A stretch of DNA of 64,000 nucleotides from Mycolicibacterium goodii (GTDB lineage: Bacteria > Actinomycetota > Actinomycetes > Mycobacteriales > Mycobacteriaceae), in assembly GCF_001187505.1 (NCBI RefSeq), contig NZ_CP012150.1:5366048-5430047 (forward strand), read 5' to 3'. A program made the translations under genes and the position numbers. The notes beneath the pieces are model-generated. The model had not been told where the DNA came from, ran no database searches, and saw only the letters and a list, made by a program, of their open reading frames with translations. This document shows, one piece after another, positions 35,767 through 44,351 of this stretch. Within the stretch, counting starts at the first letter, position 1, and the number at the start of each line of letters is the position of its first letter.

Positions 35767-36564
35767 ATGGATCTGCAACTGACCGGCAAGCGCGCGATCA
35801 TCACGGGCGGCAGCAAGGGCATCGGCCTGGCGATCGCCCACGCACTGGCCGCCGAGGGCGTCGACGTGGTGCTCGCCGCGCGTGGCCGGGAGGCGTTGGA
35901 GAAGGCCGCCGTCGAGGTCACCGAACGCAGTGAGCGACGGGCCATCCCCGTCGTCGCCGACACCGCCGACGACGAATCGGTCAAGGCTCTTGTGGCCCGT
36001 GCCGTGGCGGAACTCGGTGGCGTCGACATCCTGGTCAACAACGCGTCGAACCAGGCGGTGGGCGCAGGGTTCCCCGATCTGGCGGGCACCACCGACGAGG
36101 CGTTCTGGGACGACGTCAACGTCAAGGTCGTGGGCTATCTGCGCACCGCGCGCGCCGTCGCACCCCATCTCAAGGCGCAGGGCTGGGGCCGCATCATCAA
36201 CATCAGTGGATTGGGCTACCGGCAGACGCATTCCATCGTGCGCAGCATCCGCAACGTCAGCGTGGCCGCCCTGACCAAGAACCTCGCCGACGAACTCGGC
36301 CCGCACGGTGTCAACGTCACCGTCGTCCATCCCGGGCAGACCCGCACCGAGAGCAAGGCCGCCCAGTTCGAGGCCGCGGCCACGGCCGCCGGACTGGACG
36401 TCGCCGAATACGAGAAGCGGATCGCCGACAACGCCATCGGACGGGTCGTGGATGCCACCGAGGTGGCCGACGTCGTGGCCTTCCTTGCCTCGCCGCGCAG
36501 CGTGAGCATCACCGGGGACGCGGTCGCGGTCGGCGGTGGCCTGCTCGGCACCGTGAACTACTGA
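35767..36564 (+). CDS. SDR-family protein lacking the canonical YxxxK
   Basis: The 265-residue Rossmann protein has the cofactor loop TGGSKGIG and NNAS, and the active-site serine at S147 (NISGLG). At the catalytic Tyr and Lys positions of the family it has I157 and I161 (SIVRSIRN), so it may be inactive as a classical dehydrogenase or use another residue. The ATG at 35767 has GGAG six bases upstream; the in-frame start at 35725 is less supported. It follows the reductase gene by about 90 bases. Confidence 0.8.
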   Translation: MDLQLTGKRAIITGGSKGIGLAIAHALAAEGVDVVLAARGREALEKAAVEVTERSERRAIPVVADTADDESVKALVARAVAELGGVDILVNNASNQAVGAGFPDLAGTTDEAFWDDVNVKVVGYLRTARAVAPHLKAQGWGRIINISGLGYRQTHSIVRSIRNVSVAALTKNLADELGPHGVNVTVVHPGQTRTESKAAQFEAAATAAGLDVAEYEKRIADNAIGRVVDATEVADVVAFLASPRSVSITGDAVAVGGGLLGTVNY

Positions 36565-36638
36565 CTCACCTGCACGGGTGTGAGACCTCAGCGAGTTTTC
36601 GGCGGCCGAACACCCGGGTGAACGCGCATCATGGGGCT

Positions 36639-37343
36639 ATGGCGACGACTCGACGCATGGCCGGCGTGCTCGGCGTCGTCATTGTGGCCGCTGCCCTGAC
36701 CGGGGCCCTCGGGACGGCCACCGCGAACGCGGCCGAGGAGTTCGCCTATCAGCCGTTGTGGCCGTTCGCCTCGCAGGCCGAGGCGGATACCTGGCTGCGC
36801 GAGGGCGCACCGGCCGGTCACGCCCCGTGGCACGCCGACCCGTCGGCCACCGCCTTGTCGTTCACGCGCGACTACCTGGGCTTCACCGAGATCGACCGGG
36901 TCACCGACGTCACCGAGCTTCCCGACGAGGCCTGGGTCGGTGTGGGTTATGTACTGCCCAACGACCGGCCGACGACGGCCGCCACGATCCACCTCGCCCG
37001 GTTCGGGCCTGCCCCCGGCGCGCCGTGGGAGGTGGTGGGCAGCCGCGATGACGTGCTCACGCTGACCGCGCCGCCGTACGGCAGCCCGGTCTCCACCGTG
37101 ATCGACGCGGCCGGTGTGATCACCGGCGTCGACGAGAGCCTGCACCTGCGGGTCCACCAGAACGGCCCTGAGCAGATGCTCGGCGAACACTGCTGTGTGG
37201 CCGCCGGTGGCGAGGCCGCGCCATGGTCGGCCACGGTCAACACCACCGCGCCGCAACCGGGCGCGCTCACGCTGGTGGTGTGGACCGGCGGACATGTCGC
37301 GGAAGTGGAGAAGTTCGCCGTCACCGGCCTGCAGGCAGCGTGA
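36639..37343 (+). CDS. Secreted protein of unknown function
   Basis: The 234-residue protein begins with a Sec-type signal peptide (MATTRRMAGVLGVVIVAAAL, with likely cleavage after TANA near residue 31). The mature domain is rich in beta-type segments and contains a CC pair (GEHCCVAAGG). No family was recognised. The ATG at 36639 is chosen because it begins the signal peptide cleanly; a GTG at 36618 is an alternative. Confidence 0.7.
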   Translation: MATTRRMAGVLGVVIVAAALTGALGTATANAAEEFAYQPLWPFASQAEADTWLREGAPAGHAPWHADPSATALSFTRDYLGFTEIDRVTDVTELPDEAWVGVGYVLPNDRPTTAATIHLARFGPAPGAPWEVVGSRDDVLTLTAPPYGSPVSTVIDAAGVITGVDESLHLRVHQNGPEQMLGEHCCVAAGGEAAPWSATVNTTAPQPGALTLVVWTGGHVAEVEKFAVTGLQAA

Positions 37344-37371
37344 CATGCTGCCGCAAGCCGACCGGTGCCAC

Positions 37372-37389
37372 CTATGAAAACGCTATGAA
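37372..37389 (+). promoter_or_regulatory. Direct repeat CTATGAA x2, candidate OmpR-type operator
   Basis: CTATGAA occurs at 37372-37378 and again at 37383-37389, eleven bases apart, about one helical turn. This head-to-tail spacing is typical of OmpR/PhoB-type response regulator boxes. It lies 40 bases before the regulator gene, which suggests autoregulation. Confidence 0.55.
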
Positions 37390-37428
37390 GGCGGTGAGCG
37401 GCCGTTGAATGCACGCGAGAATGGCGAC

Positions 37429-38196
37429 GTGACGTCTGCGCAACTCAAGAGCCAGCGGCCGCGTCGCGCGATCCTGGGACAACTGCCCCGCATGTACCGC
37501 GCCGACGGGTCGCCGATCCGCGTGCTGCTCGTCGACGACGAGCGCGCGCTCACCAACCTCGTCCAGATGGCGTTGCAGTACGAGGGATGGGTGATCGACG
37601 TCGCGCACGACGCCGCAGGCGCCATCGAGAAGTACCGCGCCAACCGCCCCGACCTCCTGGTGCTCGACATCATGCTCCCCGACACCGATGGCCTCGGCGT
37701 TCTGGAGCAGATCCGCTCGTTCGACACCTACACGCCGACACTGTTCCTCACCGCACGGGATTCGGTGGCCGACCGGGTCGACGGCCTGACCGCTGGCGGC
37801 GACGACTACATGACCAAGCCGTTCTCGCTGGAGGAACTCGTTGCCCGGCTCAGGGGCCTGCTGCGGCGCACCGCCTACCTGACGCCTGCCGCCGACGAAA
37901 CGCTGCGGGTGGGTGATCTGACCCTCGATGCGGCCGGTCACACGGTCACGCGTGGCGATACGCCGATCTCGTTGACCTCCACCGAGTTTGCGCTACTCCG
38001 GGCGTTGATGCGCAACCCGCGGAAAGCACTGAGCCGCAACGAGATCCTGCGGCAGGTCTGGGAGTACGACTTCGGCGGACGCACCAGCATCGTCGACCTG
38101 TACGTGTCGTACCTGCGCAAGAAGATCGACACCGGGCGGGAACCGATGATCCACACCGTGCGCGGCGTCGGGTACATGCTGCGACCGGCGCAATGA
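37429..38196 (+). CDS. OmpR/PhoB-family response regulator
   Basis: The 255-residue DNA-binding regulator has a receiver domain (VLLVDDERAL; phospho-acceptor D80 in LVLDIMLPDTDG; switch T in FLTARD; K in MTKPFS) and a C-terminal winged helix with the recognition segment SIVDLYVSYLRKKID. It resembles the TrcR/MprA group. The GTG at 37429 is chosen; TTG at 37405 is an alternative. Its stop overlaps the start of the kinase gene. It probably binds the CTATGAA repeats upstream. Confidence 0.9.
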   Translation: MTSAQLKSQRPRRAILGQLPRMYRADGSPIRVLLVDDERALTNLVQMALQYEGWVIDVAHDAAGAIEKYRANRPDLLVLDIMLPDTDGLGVLEQIRSFDTYTPTLFLTARDSVADRVDGLTAGGDDYMTKPFSLEELVARLRGLLRRTAYLTPAADETLRVGDLTLDAAGHTVTRGDTPISLTSTEFALLRALMRNPRKALSRNEILRQVWEYDFGGRTSIVDLYVSYLRKKIDTGREPMIHTVRGVGYMLRPAQ

Positions 38197-39704
38197 TGCG
38201 TACCTGGAAGAGCTGGTCGCTGCGCCGACAACTGGTCGTGGGGGTCTCGCTCGTGGTGATGGTGGCGCTGTCGACGATCGGCGTGCTGTCGGTGCTGACG
38301 CTGCGGTCGTCGATGATGAACCTGATCGACAGCCAACTGACCGGCGCCGCCGACGGTTTCGGCAAGACCGTCACCAAATACCGGACCTCCCCGCTGCCCG
38401 GGGAGGACGAGGTGCCCCCACCGGGATCGATGAAACCGCTCATCCACGTCCTGGGCCAGGCCGAGGGCAACGTCATCGCCCTCATCCAGGACGGCGAGGT
38501 GGTCGATTCGGCGTTCTTCGCCGACGGCGACGCGAAGCCCGCCCCGCCCGAGGCCACCGCCGCGCTGAGGGACCTCGCCGCCACCGGGCCCACACCGCGC
38601 AACGTGGAAATCCCCGAGCTGGGGTGGTACCGGGTGGTCAGCCATCCCGGTGACGGTGACGAATCGCTCGTCACCGGGGTGTCCTACACGCCGGCGTGGG
38701 AGGCGATGATGCGGGTCACCGGCATCGTGTCCGCGATGACCGTCGTCGCGCTGATCCTCACCGCGATCAGCACCATCGCCATCGTCGGCATCGCGCTGCG
38801 GCCGCTGCGCCGGGTGGCCGCCACCGCTGCCGAGGTGGCGACCCTCCCCCTCGACCGGGAGAACCACGCCATCACCCCGCGGGTCCCGCCCGGCGACACC
38901 GATCCGCGCACCGAGGTCGGGCGCGTGGGCGACACGCTCAACCAGCTGCTCGACCACGTCGAGCGCGCGCTGGCCGACGTCGCGGCATCGGACCGGCGCA
39001 TGCGCCAGTTCATCACCGACGCCAGCCACGAACTGCGCACCCCGCTGGCGGCGATCCACGGCTACGCCGAACTCACCCGCCAGGACAGTTCGGTGCTGCC
39101 CGAGACCACCGAGTACTCCCTCGCACGCATCGAGGCCGAGGCGCAGCGGATGAACGCGCTGGTGGCCGACCTGCTGCTGCTGGCGAGGCTCGACGAGGGC
39201 CAGGAACTCGACACCACCGAGGTCGACCTCTCCGAACTGGTCGCCGATGCGGTCAACGACGCCGCGGTGTCCGCGCCGAGCCACCACTGGTCGGTGCAGG
39301 TGCCCGACGATCCGGTGTGGGTGCGTGCCGATCACGCCCGGCTGCACCAGACGCTGGCCAACCTGCTGTCGAATGCCCGCGTGCACACCCCGGAGGGCAC
39401 GGCGGTGCAGACGACGCTGGTCGTCCGTGGGAGCGGGGACACCAGCCATGCCGAGGTGACCGTGGCCGACAACGGGCCCGGAATCGACAACGACCTGCTG
39501 CCCCACCTGTTCGAGCGTTTCGTGCGGGCCGACAAGTCCCGCTCGCGCGCGGCAGGCAGTTTCGGCTTGGGTCTGTCGATCGCGGCGTCGATCGTGGAGG
39601 CGCACGGCGGCACGATCTCGGCGCAATCGCGTTCCGGACAAACGACTTTCACCATCAGTCTGCCGAGCATTCCGGCGGCCGCACCGCACAAGACGTCGGT
39701 TTAG
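38193..39704 (+). CDS. Sensor histidine kinase
   Basis: The 503-residue membrane kinase pairs with the upstream regulator. It has a membrane helix near residues 16-38, a roughly 130-residue extracytoplasmic sensor region, a second helix near 175-200, a HAMP domain, a dimerisation domain with phospho-accepting H279 (DASHELRTPL), and a HATPase domain with the N box NLLSNARVHTP, DNGPGID and GLGLSIAAS. Its start overlaps the regulator stop (ATGATG), so the two are coupled. Confidence 0.93.
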   Translation: MMRTWKSWSLRRQLVVGVSLVVMVALSTIGVLSVLTLRSSMMNLIDSQLTGAADGFGKTVTKYRTSPLPGEDEVPPPGSMKPLIHVLGQAEGNVIALIQDGEVVDSAFFADGDAKPAPPEATAALRDLAATGPTPRNVEIPELGWYRVVSHPGDGDESLVTGVSYTPAWEAMMRVTGIVSAMTVVALILTAISTIAIVGIALRPLRRVAATAAEVATLPLDRENHAITPRVPPGDTDPRTEVGRVGDTLNQLLDHVERALADVAASDRRMRQFITDASHELRTPLAAIHGYAELTRQDSSVLPETTEYSLARIEAEAQRMNALVADLLLLARLDEGQELDTTEVDLSELVADAVNDAAVSAPSHHWSVQVPDDPVWVRADHARLHQTLANLLSNARVHTPEGTAVQTTLVVRGSGDTSHAEVTVADNGPGIDNDLLPHLFERFVRADKSRSRAAGSFGLGLSIAASIVEAHGGTISAQSRSGQTTFTISLPSIPAAAPHKTSV

Positions 39705-39714
39705 CCTGCCTGCG

Positions 39715-40689
39715 TCAACCGCCCAGCCGCAGGAGCACCTTGCCGCTGCCGGTGGTGCGATCGGCGGCGACGGCCATCGCCTGGGCGGCGTCGTCGATCG
39801 GATAGCGGTGTGTGATCAGCGGGGTGACGTCCAGGCCGGCGTCGAGGGCCGCCACGGCGTCGGTGATCTCGTCGACGAACCGGAACGACCCGATCCAGGT
39901 GATCTCGCGGCTGACGAGATCACCCAGGCTCGCGGGCGCCGCCTGCCCCGGCAGGTTTCCCACCTGTACCACGACACCGTTGCGCGCCGTCGCGCGCAGC
40001 ACGCCACCGAGCGCGCCGGCCACACCCGATGCTTCGAACGTCACCGCGGCGTCGGCGGGAAGTTGGCCACCGGCGGACAGGTTGACGACCTCGTCGGCGC
40101 CCATCGCCTTGGCGATCGCCAGTGGCGCGTCGACCACGTCCGCTGCCACCACGCGCGTGGCACCGGCGTACTTCGCGGCCGCCACCACCAGGGACCCGAT
40201 GGGACCGGCCCCGTTCACCAGGACTTCGCGCCCGCGTACCTCACCGGCCCGGTTCACCGCGTGCATCGCCACCGCGAGCGGTTCGGCGAGTGCGCCCCGT
40301 GCCGTGTCTACGGTGTCGGGCAGCACCCGCACCTGTTCGGCGCGAACCACTTTCAGCGCGCAGAATCCGCCGTCGGTGTGCGGGTCGAATGCGGCGGAAC
40401 CGAAGTATCCGCCCGATGCCGTCGCCGGGTGGATCGTGACCCGGTCGCCCACGCGCAGCCCGCTGACCCCGGCGCCGACGCGAGCGATGTGTCCGGCGAC
40501 CTCGTGGCCCAGCACCATGGGGTGTCTCAGTACGGCGGTGCCGGTTCGGCCGTGGCGCCAGTACGAGATGTCCGAACCGCAGATCCCGCCCCACTCCATG
40601 GCGACGAGGACGTCCCCCTCGCCCGGTGTGGGATCGGGTAGTTCCTCGACCCGCAGGTCCTGGGCACCGTGCACCACAACAGCTTTCAC
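39715..40689 (-). CDS. Zinc dehydrogenase (L-idonate/L-gulonate 5-dehydrogenase type) without structural-zinc loop
   Basis: The 324-residue medium-chain dehydrogenase has the catalytic zinc ligands C37 (GGICGSD), H62-E63 (GHEV) and E136, plus the NAD loop VNGAGPIGSLV. Where the family carries a four-cysteine structural-zinc lobe, between VTIHP and GYFGSAAFDPHTDGG, only TASG-like residues remain, so about 17 residues are missing. Its closest types are L-idonate 5-dehydrogenase and RspB-like L-gulonate dehydrogenase. It overlaps the transporter gene upstream (ATGA) and faces the mannonate cluster, so oxidation of an aldonate to fructuronate or 5-ketogluconate is likely. Confidence 0.82.
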   Translation of the reverse strand: MKAVVVHGAQDLRVEELPDPTPGEGDVLVAMEWGGICGSDISYWRHGRTGTAVLRHPMVLGHEVAGHIARVGAGVSGLRVGDRVTIHPATASGGYFGSAAFDPHTDGGFCALKVVRAEQVRVLPDTVDTARGALAEPLAVAMHAVNRAGEVRGREVLVNGAGPIGSLVVAAAKYAGATRVVAADVVDAPLAIAKAMGADEVVNLSAGGQLPADAAVTFEASGVAGALGGVLRATARNGVVVQVGNLPGQAAPASLGDLVSREITWIGSFRFVDEITDAVAALDAGLDVTPLITHRYPIDDAAQAMAVAADRTTGSGKVLLRLGG

Positions 40690-42062
40690 AGCGCATCCTC
40701 CAGTTGCACCAGATCACGGCCGCGGGTCTCCGGGCTGAGCACCGCCGACACCAGGGTGATCACCGAATACACCACCAGCATCGCAGCGATCGGCCACCAG
40801 CTGCCGGTCGCCGCGGTCAGGCTCGCCGCGACCACCGGCCCGATGGCGGTGGCGAGGATCCCGCCGATCTCCTTTGTGAGGGCGAGCTGGGTGAACCGGG
40901 TCCGCGAGCCGAACAGTTCGGCCATCGTGACGCTCTCCAGCGAGAACAGGCCCAGCACACCGACATTGAGCGCGATCATCATCGACAGCACCATGATCAG
41001 GTCGTTGCCGCTCGTGACGCCGATCATCAAGGGGAACGCCAGGATCGCGGTCAGGGTCGTCAGCACGATGTAGATCAACCGCCGCCCGTACCGGTCGCCC
41101 AGCCAACCCACGATCGGGATGGTCACGAAGCCGATCAGCGAGCCGTACATGATCGCGCTGGTGGCCACCGACTTGTCCATCATCAGTGTGGTGGCGATGT
41201 AGCCGACCAGGAACGTCTGCACCAGACCGGAATTACCGGCCTGTCCGAACCGCAGGCCCAGTGCGACCAGGAACGCCTTGCCCTTGCGTTGGCGCAAACC
41301 CGCTTCCAGCACGCCCTGTCGGGACGCGACGGCGTCGAGTTCGTCGCGGGAGAGCGCGACACCGTCGACGACGTCGGGGCGTTCCTCGAACACCGGGCTT
41401 TCCTTGAGGTTCATCCGCAGCCAGATCGCGAAGAGCATCAGCACGAAGCTGAGCAGGAACGGTACCCGCCAGCCCCAGCTGAGCAGTTGCTCCTCGCTGA
41501 GCACCGCGAGCAGCACCGCCCACAACCCGGACGCGGCGAGGGTACCCGAGTTGGTGCCCAGGCAGACCAGTGACGCGATGATCCCGCGCCGTTTCGGCGG
41601 CGCGTACTCGGCGAGCATGGTTGTGGCTCCGGCGATCTCGGCGCCCGCACCGAACCCCTGGATCAGTCGCAGGACCACCAGCAGGATCGGGGCCATGATC
41701 CCGATGGTCGCGTGGGTGGGCAGGACACCGATCAGGGTGGTCGACGCGCCCATCATGGCGATGGTGATGAACAGGACCTTCTTGCGTCCGATGCGGTCGC
41801 CCATGCGCCCGAAGAAGATCGCCCCTGCCAGGCGCGCGACGTAGCCCACCCCGTAGGTCGCCATGGCCGCGATGAGGCCGATCGCCGGGCTCACGTCGGG
41901 GAAGAAGATCTTGTTGAAGACGATGGCGGCGGCCAGGGAGTAGAGCTGGAAGTCCATGAATTCCATTGCGGTGCCGAGCCATCCGGACACCGCCGCTTTG
42001 GCCAGGTCTGCGGTCGTCCTGGTCGCCGGACGTGCCGGTGAACTGTCGACGCTGTGGGACAT
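40686..42062 (-). CDS. MFS transporter (MHS type), aldonate/hexuronate island
   Basis: The 458-residue protein has about twelve membrane helices and the motif GRMGDRIGRKKV in the loop after helix 2, with a second GWLGDRYGRR loop in the C-terminal half. WLGTAMEFMDFQLYSLAAAIVF at the N-terminus is typical of the MHS branch. It is the middle gene of a three-gene minus-strand operon with a second transporter and the zinc dehydrogenase, and is likely to import a sugar acid. Confidence 0.87.
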   Translation of the reverse strand: MSHSVDSSPARPATRTTADLAKAAVSGWLGTAMEFMDFQLYSLAAAIVFNKIFFPDVSPAIGLIAAMATYGVGYVARLAGAIFFGRMGDRIGRKKVLFITIAMMGASTTLIGVLPTHATIGIMAPILLVVLRLIQGFGAGAEIAGATTMLAEYAPPKRRGIIASLVCLGTNSGTLAASGLWAVLLAVLSEEQLLSWGWRVPFLLSFVLMLFAIWLRMNLKESPVFEERPDVVDGVALSRDELDAVASRQGVLEAGLRQRKGKAFLVALGLRFGQAGNSGLVQTFLVGYIATTLMMDKSVATSAIMYGSLIGFVTIPIVGWLGDRYGRRLIYIVLTTLTAILAFPLMIGVTSGNDLIMVLSMMIALNVGVLGLFSLESVTMAELFGSRTRFTQLALTKEIGGILATAIGPVVAASLTAATGSWWPIAAMLVVYSVITLVSAVLSPETRGRDLVQLEDAL

Positions 42063-42084
42063 CGGATGTGGTCCTTTCGAAGGT

Positions 42085-43440
42085 TCAGTTCGACCAGTCG
42101 GCGTACTCGGTCCCGCCCCGGGACCGCACCGCCGTTTCCGGCATCTTCATCAGCGCGAACACGCTGATCAGGATCAAGACCGCCACGTACACGGCCACCC
42201 AGACGTAGGAGCTGTCGCCCGCGATGAGCAGCGCCGCGGCGATGACGGTGAAGGGTCCGCTGGCGATCATGGCGCCGAACTGCCACACCACCGACACACC
42301 GCTGTACCGCACCGAGGACGGGAACAGTTCGGGGAAGTAGGAGGCCTGCGGGGCGTACGTCCCGGCGTGGCCGATCGCGAGTCCGGCCACCAACAGCGCG
42401 GCGATCACCACGAAGTTGCCGGTCCGCACGGCATGGAATGCGGGGATCAGCAGCACAAGGTTCAGCAGCGCCGCGGCGAGGTAGACGGGTTTGCGCCCGA
42501 CCCGGTCGGTGAGCCTGCCCCACAGCGGAACCATGATCACCTCGGCGATGATCGCGATGATCACCGCGTCGAGAACGATTGCGGGATCGACGTTCTGGCT
42601 GCGTGCATAGGTGACCAGGAAGATCGTGTAGAAGGGGAACATCGCGGCTTCGACGAACTTGACCGCCATGCCGCCGATCACCTCGCGACGGTGGTCGGCC
42701 AGCAGGGTGCGCAGCGGTGCGGGGCGCCGGGCGCCCTGCTCCTTGACCGCCCGGAACGCCTCGGTTTCGGGTACCCGCAGTCTGATGTAGAGGCCGACGA
42801 CAATCACCACCGCGCTGAGCAGGAACGGGATCCGCCATCCCCAGGACAGGAACATCTCGTCGTCCATCCGCGCCTGCAGCACCGCGAAGAGCGCCGTGGG
42901 AATGAGATAGGCGATGGGAGAACCGAGTTGGACGAAACTCGCGAAGTATCCGCGGCGCTGCGGTGGCGATGCCTCGGCGGTGAGCAGCACCGCGCCGCCC
43001 TGTTCACCGCCGACGCCGAAGCCCTGGATCAGGCGCACGACGATGAGGATCACCGCGGCCCACAGCCCGATCTGCTGATAGGTCGGCATGACACCGACCA
43101 GGAAGGTTCCGAGTCCGGTCAGCAGGAGCGTGAAGACCAGCGCCTTCTTCCGGCCGATCCGGTCACCGACGTGGCCCCACACGATCCCGCCCAGCGGGCG
43201 CGCGAAGAACCCGACCGCGTAGGTCGAGAAGGCGGCGAGGGTGCCCACCAGCGGGTCGACGTCGGGAAAGAAGATCTTGTTGAAGACCAGCGCCGACGCG
43301 GTGCCGTAGATGAAGAAGTCGTAGTACTCGGCGATGGTGCCGATCACCGAGGCGAGGACCGTCCGGCGCAGATTCGGCGTCGCACGGGTCGATGAGTCGT
43401 TCGGCGCTTCCCGCGCGCCGGCGTCCACGTTGTTGGTCAT
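42085..43440 (-). CDS. MFS transporter (MHS type), aldonate/hexuronate island, first gene
   Basis: The 451-residue protein has about twelve membrane helices and the motif GHVGDRIGRKKAL, with TIAEYYDFFIYGTASALVF at the N-terminus. It is clearly related to the next transporter gene, 22 bases away, giving tandem sugar-acid carriers of probably different specificity. The ATG at 43440 has AAGGA at good spacing; the extension to 43542 would cross the operator. Its promoter and GntR box lie at 43510-43544. Confidence 0.87.
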   Translation of the reverse strand: MTNNVDAGAREAPNDSSTRATPNLRRTVLASVIGTIAEYYDFFIYGTASALVFNKIFFPDVDPLVGTLAAFSTYAVGFFARPLGGIVWGHVGDRIGRKKALVFTLLLTGLGTFLVGVMPTYQQIGLWAAVILIVVRLIQGFGVGGEQGGAVLLTAEASPPQRRGYFASFVQLGSPIAYLIPTALFAVLQARMDDEMFLSWGWRIPFLLSAVVIVVGLYIRLRVPETEAFRAVKEQGARRPAPLRTLLADHRREVIGGMAVKFVEAAMFPFYTIFLVTYARSQNVDPAIVLDAVIIAIIAEVIMVPLWGRLTDRVGRKPVYLAAALLNLVLLIPAFHAVRTGNFVVIAALLVAGLAIGHAGTYAPQASYFPELFPSSVRYSGVSVVWQFGAMIASGPFTVIAAALLIAGDSSYVWVAVYVAVLILISVFALMKMPETAVRSRGGTEYADWSN

Positions 43441-43509
43441 CGTGTGTTCCTTGCTGCTGAGACGGCTGGGCGGGCGTGCCCCACATGAGCGGATGTGAGC
43501 GGCGTTACT

Positions 43510-43544
43510 TACATACAAGCCCTGAGAGCCAAGCCTTGTCAACA
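43510..43544 (-). promoter_or_regulatory. Promoter and GntR-type operator of the transporter operon
   Basis: On the minus strand TTGACA (43539-43544) is followed by an exactly 18-base spacer and TTGTAT (43515-43520). The -10 is embedded in CTTGTATGTAAG (43510-43521). The same 12-base box, with the same promoter geometry, occurs before the mannonate dehydratase gene. Overlap of box and -10 implies repression, presumably by the GntR gene between them. Confidence 0.75.
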
Positions 43545-43578
43545 GCGGGTTACGACATGGCCGCCACCGGCCGACGGG

Positions 43579-44286
43579 TCACTGCCAGACGGCTACCACT
43601 CGGCGGGTGGGGCGAGCGGTCGCGCCGTCGGCGAACAACTCCGGCGAGCGCGAGCGGATCTTCTCGATGTCGGTGAACACCTTGCGCAGGTGATCACGCA
43701 GCGCCGCGGTGGCCTTGTCGGCGTCACGGGCGTCGACCGCGTCGACCACCGCGGCATGCTCGTCGGTCAGCGACTGGATCGAGCTCTCACTGAGCATGCC
43801 GAGCCGGCGCGCCCGGTCCAGGTGCGCCTTGGCGGCCACGACGGTCCGCCACGCATTGGCGTGGCCACCGGTTGCGAGCAGCGACCGGTGGAACTGCTCG
43901 TCGAGCTCGAAGAAGGTGTTGATGTCGGCGGTTTCCCGCTGCGCGGCGATCAACGCCCGCAGTTCGGCGATCGCGCTACGGTCGGCCCGTTCGACGGCCG
44001 TCGGGATGTTGGCGAGCTCGATCGCCTCGCGGATGAACTGCGCATCGGCGACGCGTTCGGGGTCGATCCTGGCCACGAAGGATCCCAGCTTCGGGAAGAT
44101 CTGCACCAGGCCCTCGTCGGCGAGCAGGATCAGGCTTTCCCTAACCGGTGTGCGGCTGACCGAGAGCTGCGCGGCGAGCTCGTTCTCCGACAACGACGCG
44201 CCGGGCGCCGACTCCAGGGTCACGATGCGTCGCCGCAGCTCGGCATACACGCGTTCACGGTTCGTACCCTGCTTCGGCGCCGTCAT
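43579..44286 (-). CDS. GntR-family (FadR/FCD subfamily) transcriptional regulator
   Basis: The 235-residue protein has an N-terminal winged helix ([30 protein letters not shown]) and a C-terminal all-helical FCD domain. The FCD metal-binding residues are plausible in [23 protein letters not shown] and LRDHLRK. FCD regulators bind sugar acids or fatty acyl-CoA and repress when empty. It lies between two divergent arms that share an identical 12-base box, so it probably senses an aldonate or mannonate and represses both. Confidence 0.9.
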   Translation of the reverse strand: MTAPKQGTNRERVYAELRRRIVTLESAPGASLSENELAAQLSVSRTPVRESLILLADEGLVQIFPKLGSFVARIDPERVADAQFIREAIELANIPTAVERADRSAIAELRALIAAQRETADINTFFELDEQFHRSLLATGGHANAWRTVVAAKAHLDRARRLGMLSESSIQSLTDEHAAVVDAVDARDADKATAALRDHLRKVFTDIEKIRSRSPELFADGATARPTRRVVAVWQ

Positions 44287-44315
44287 GGCGACAGCCTATT
44301 GGAATACCTGTCCTG

Positions 44316-44350
44316 TTGACAGATCTTGCTCGCCAGTACTTGTATGTAAG
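44316..44350 (+). promoter_or_regulatory. Promoter and GntR-type operator of the mannonate operon (leaderless)
   Basis: TTGACA (44316-44321), an 18-base spacer, then TTGTAT (44340-44345) inside the box CTTGTATGTAAG (44339-44350). The -10 ends six bases before the ATG at 44352, so transcription would begin at or next to the start codon and give a leaderless mRNA, which mycobacteria translate efficiently. No ribosome site precedes the ATG, consistent with this. Confidence 0.75.
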
Positions 44351-44351
44351 C

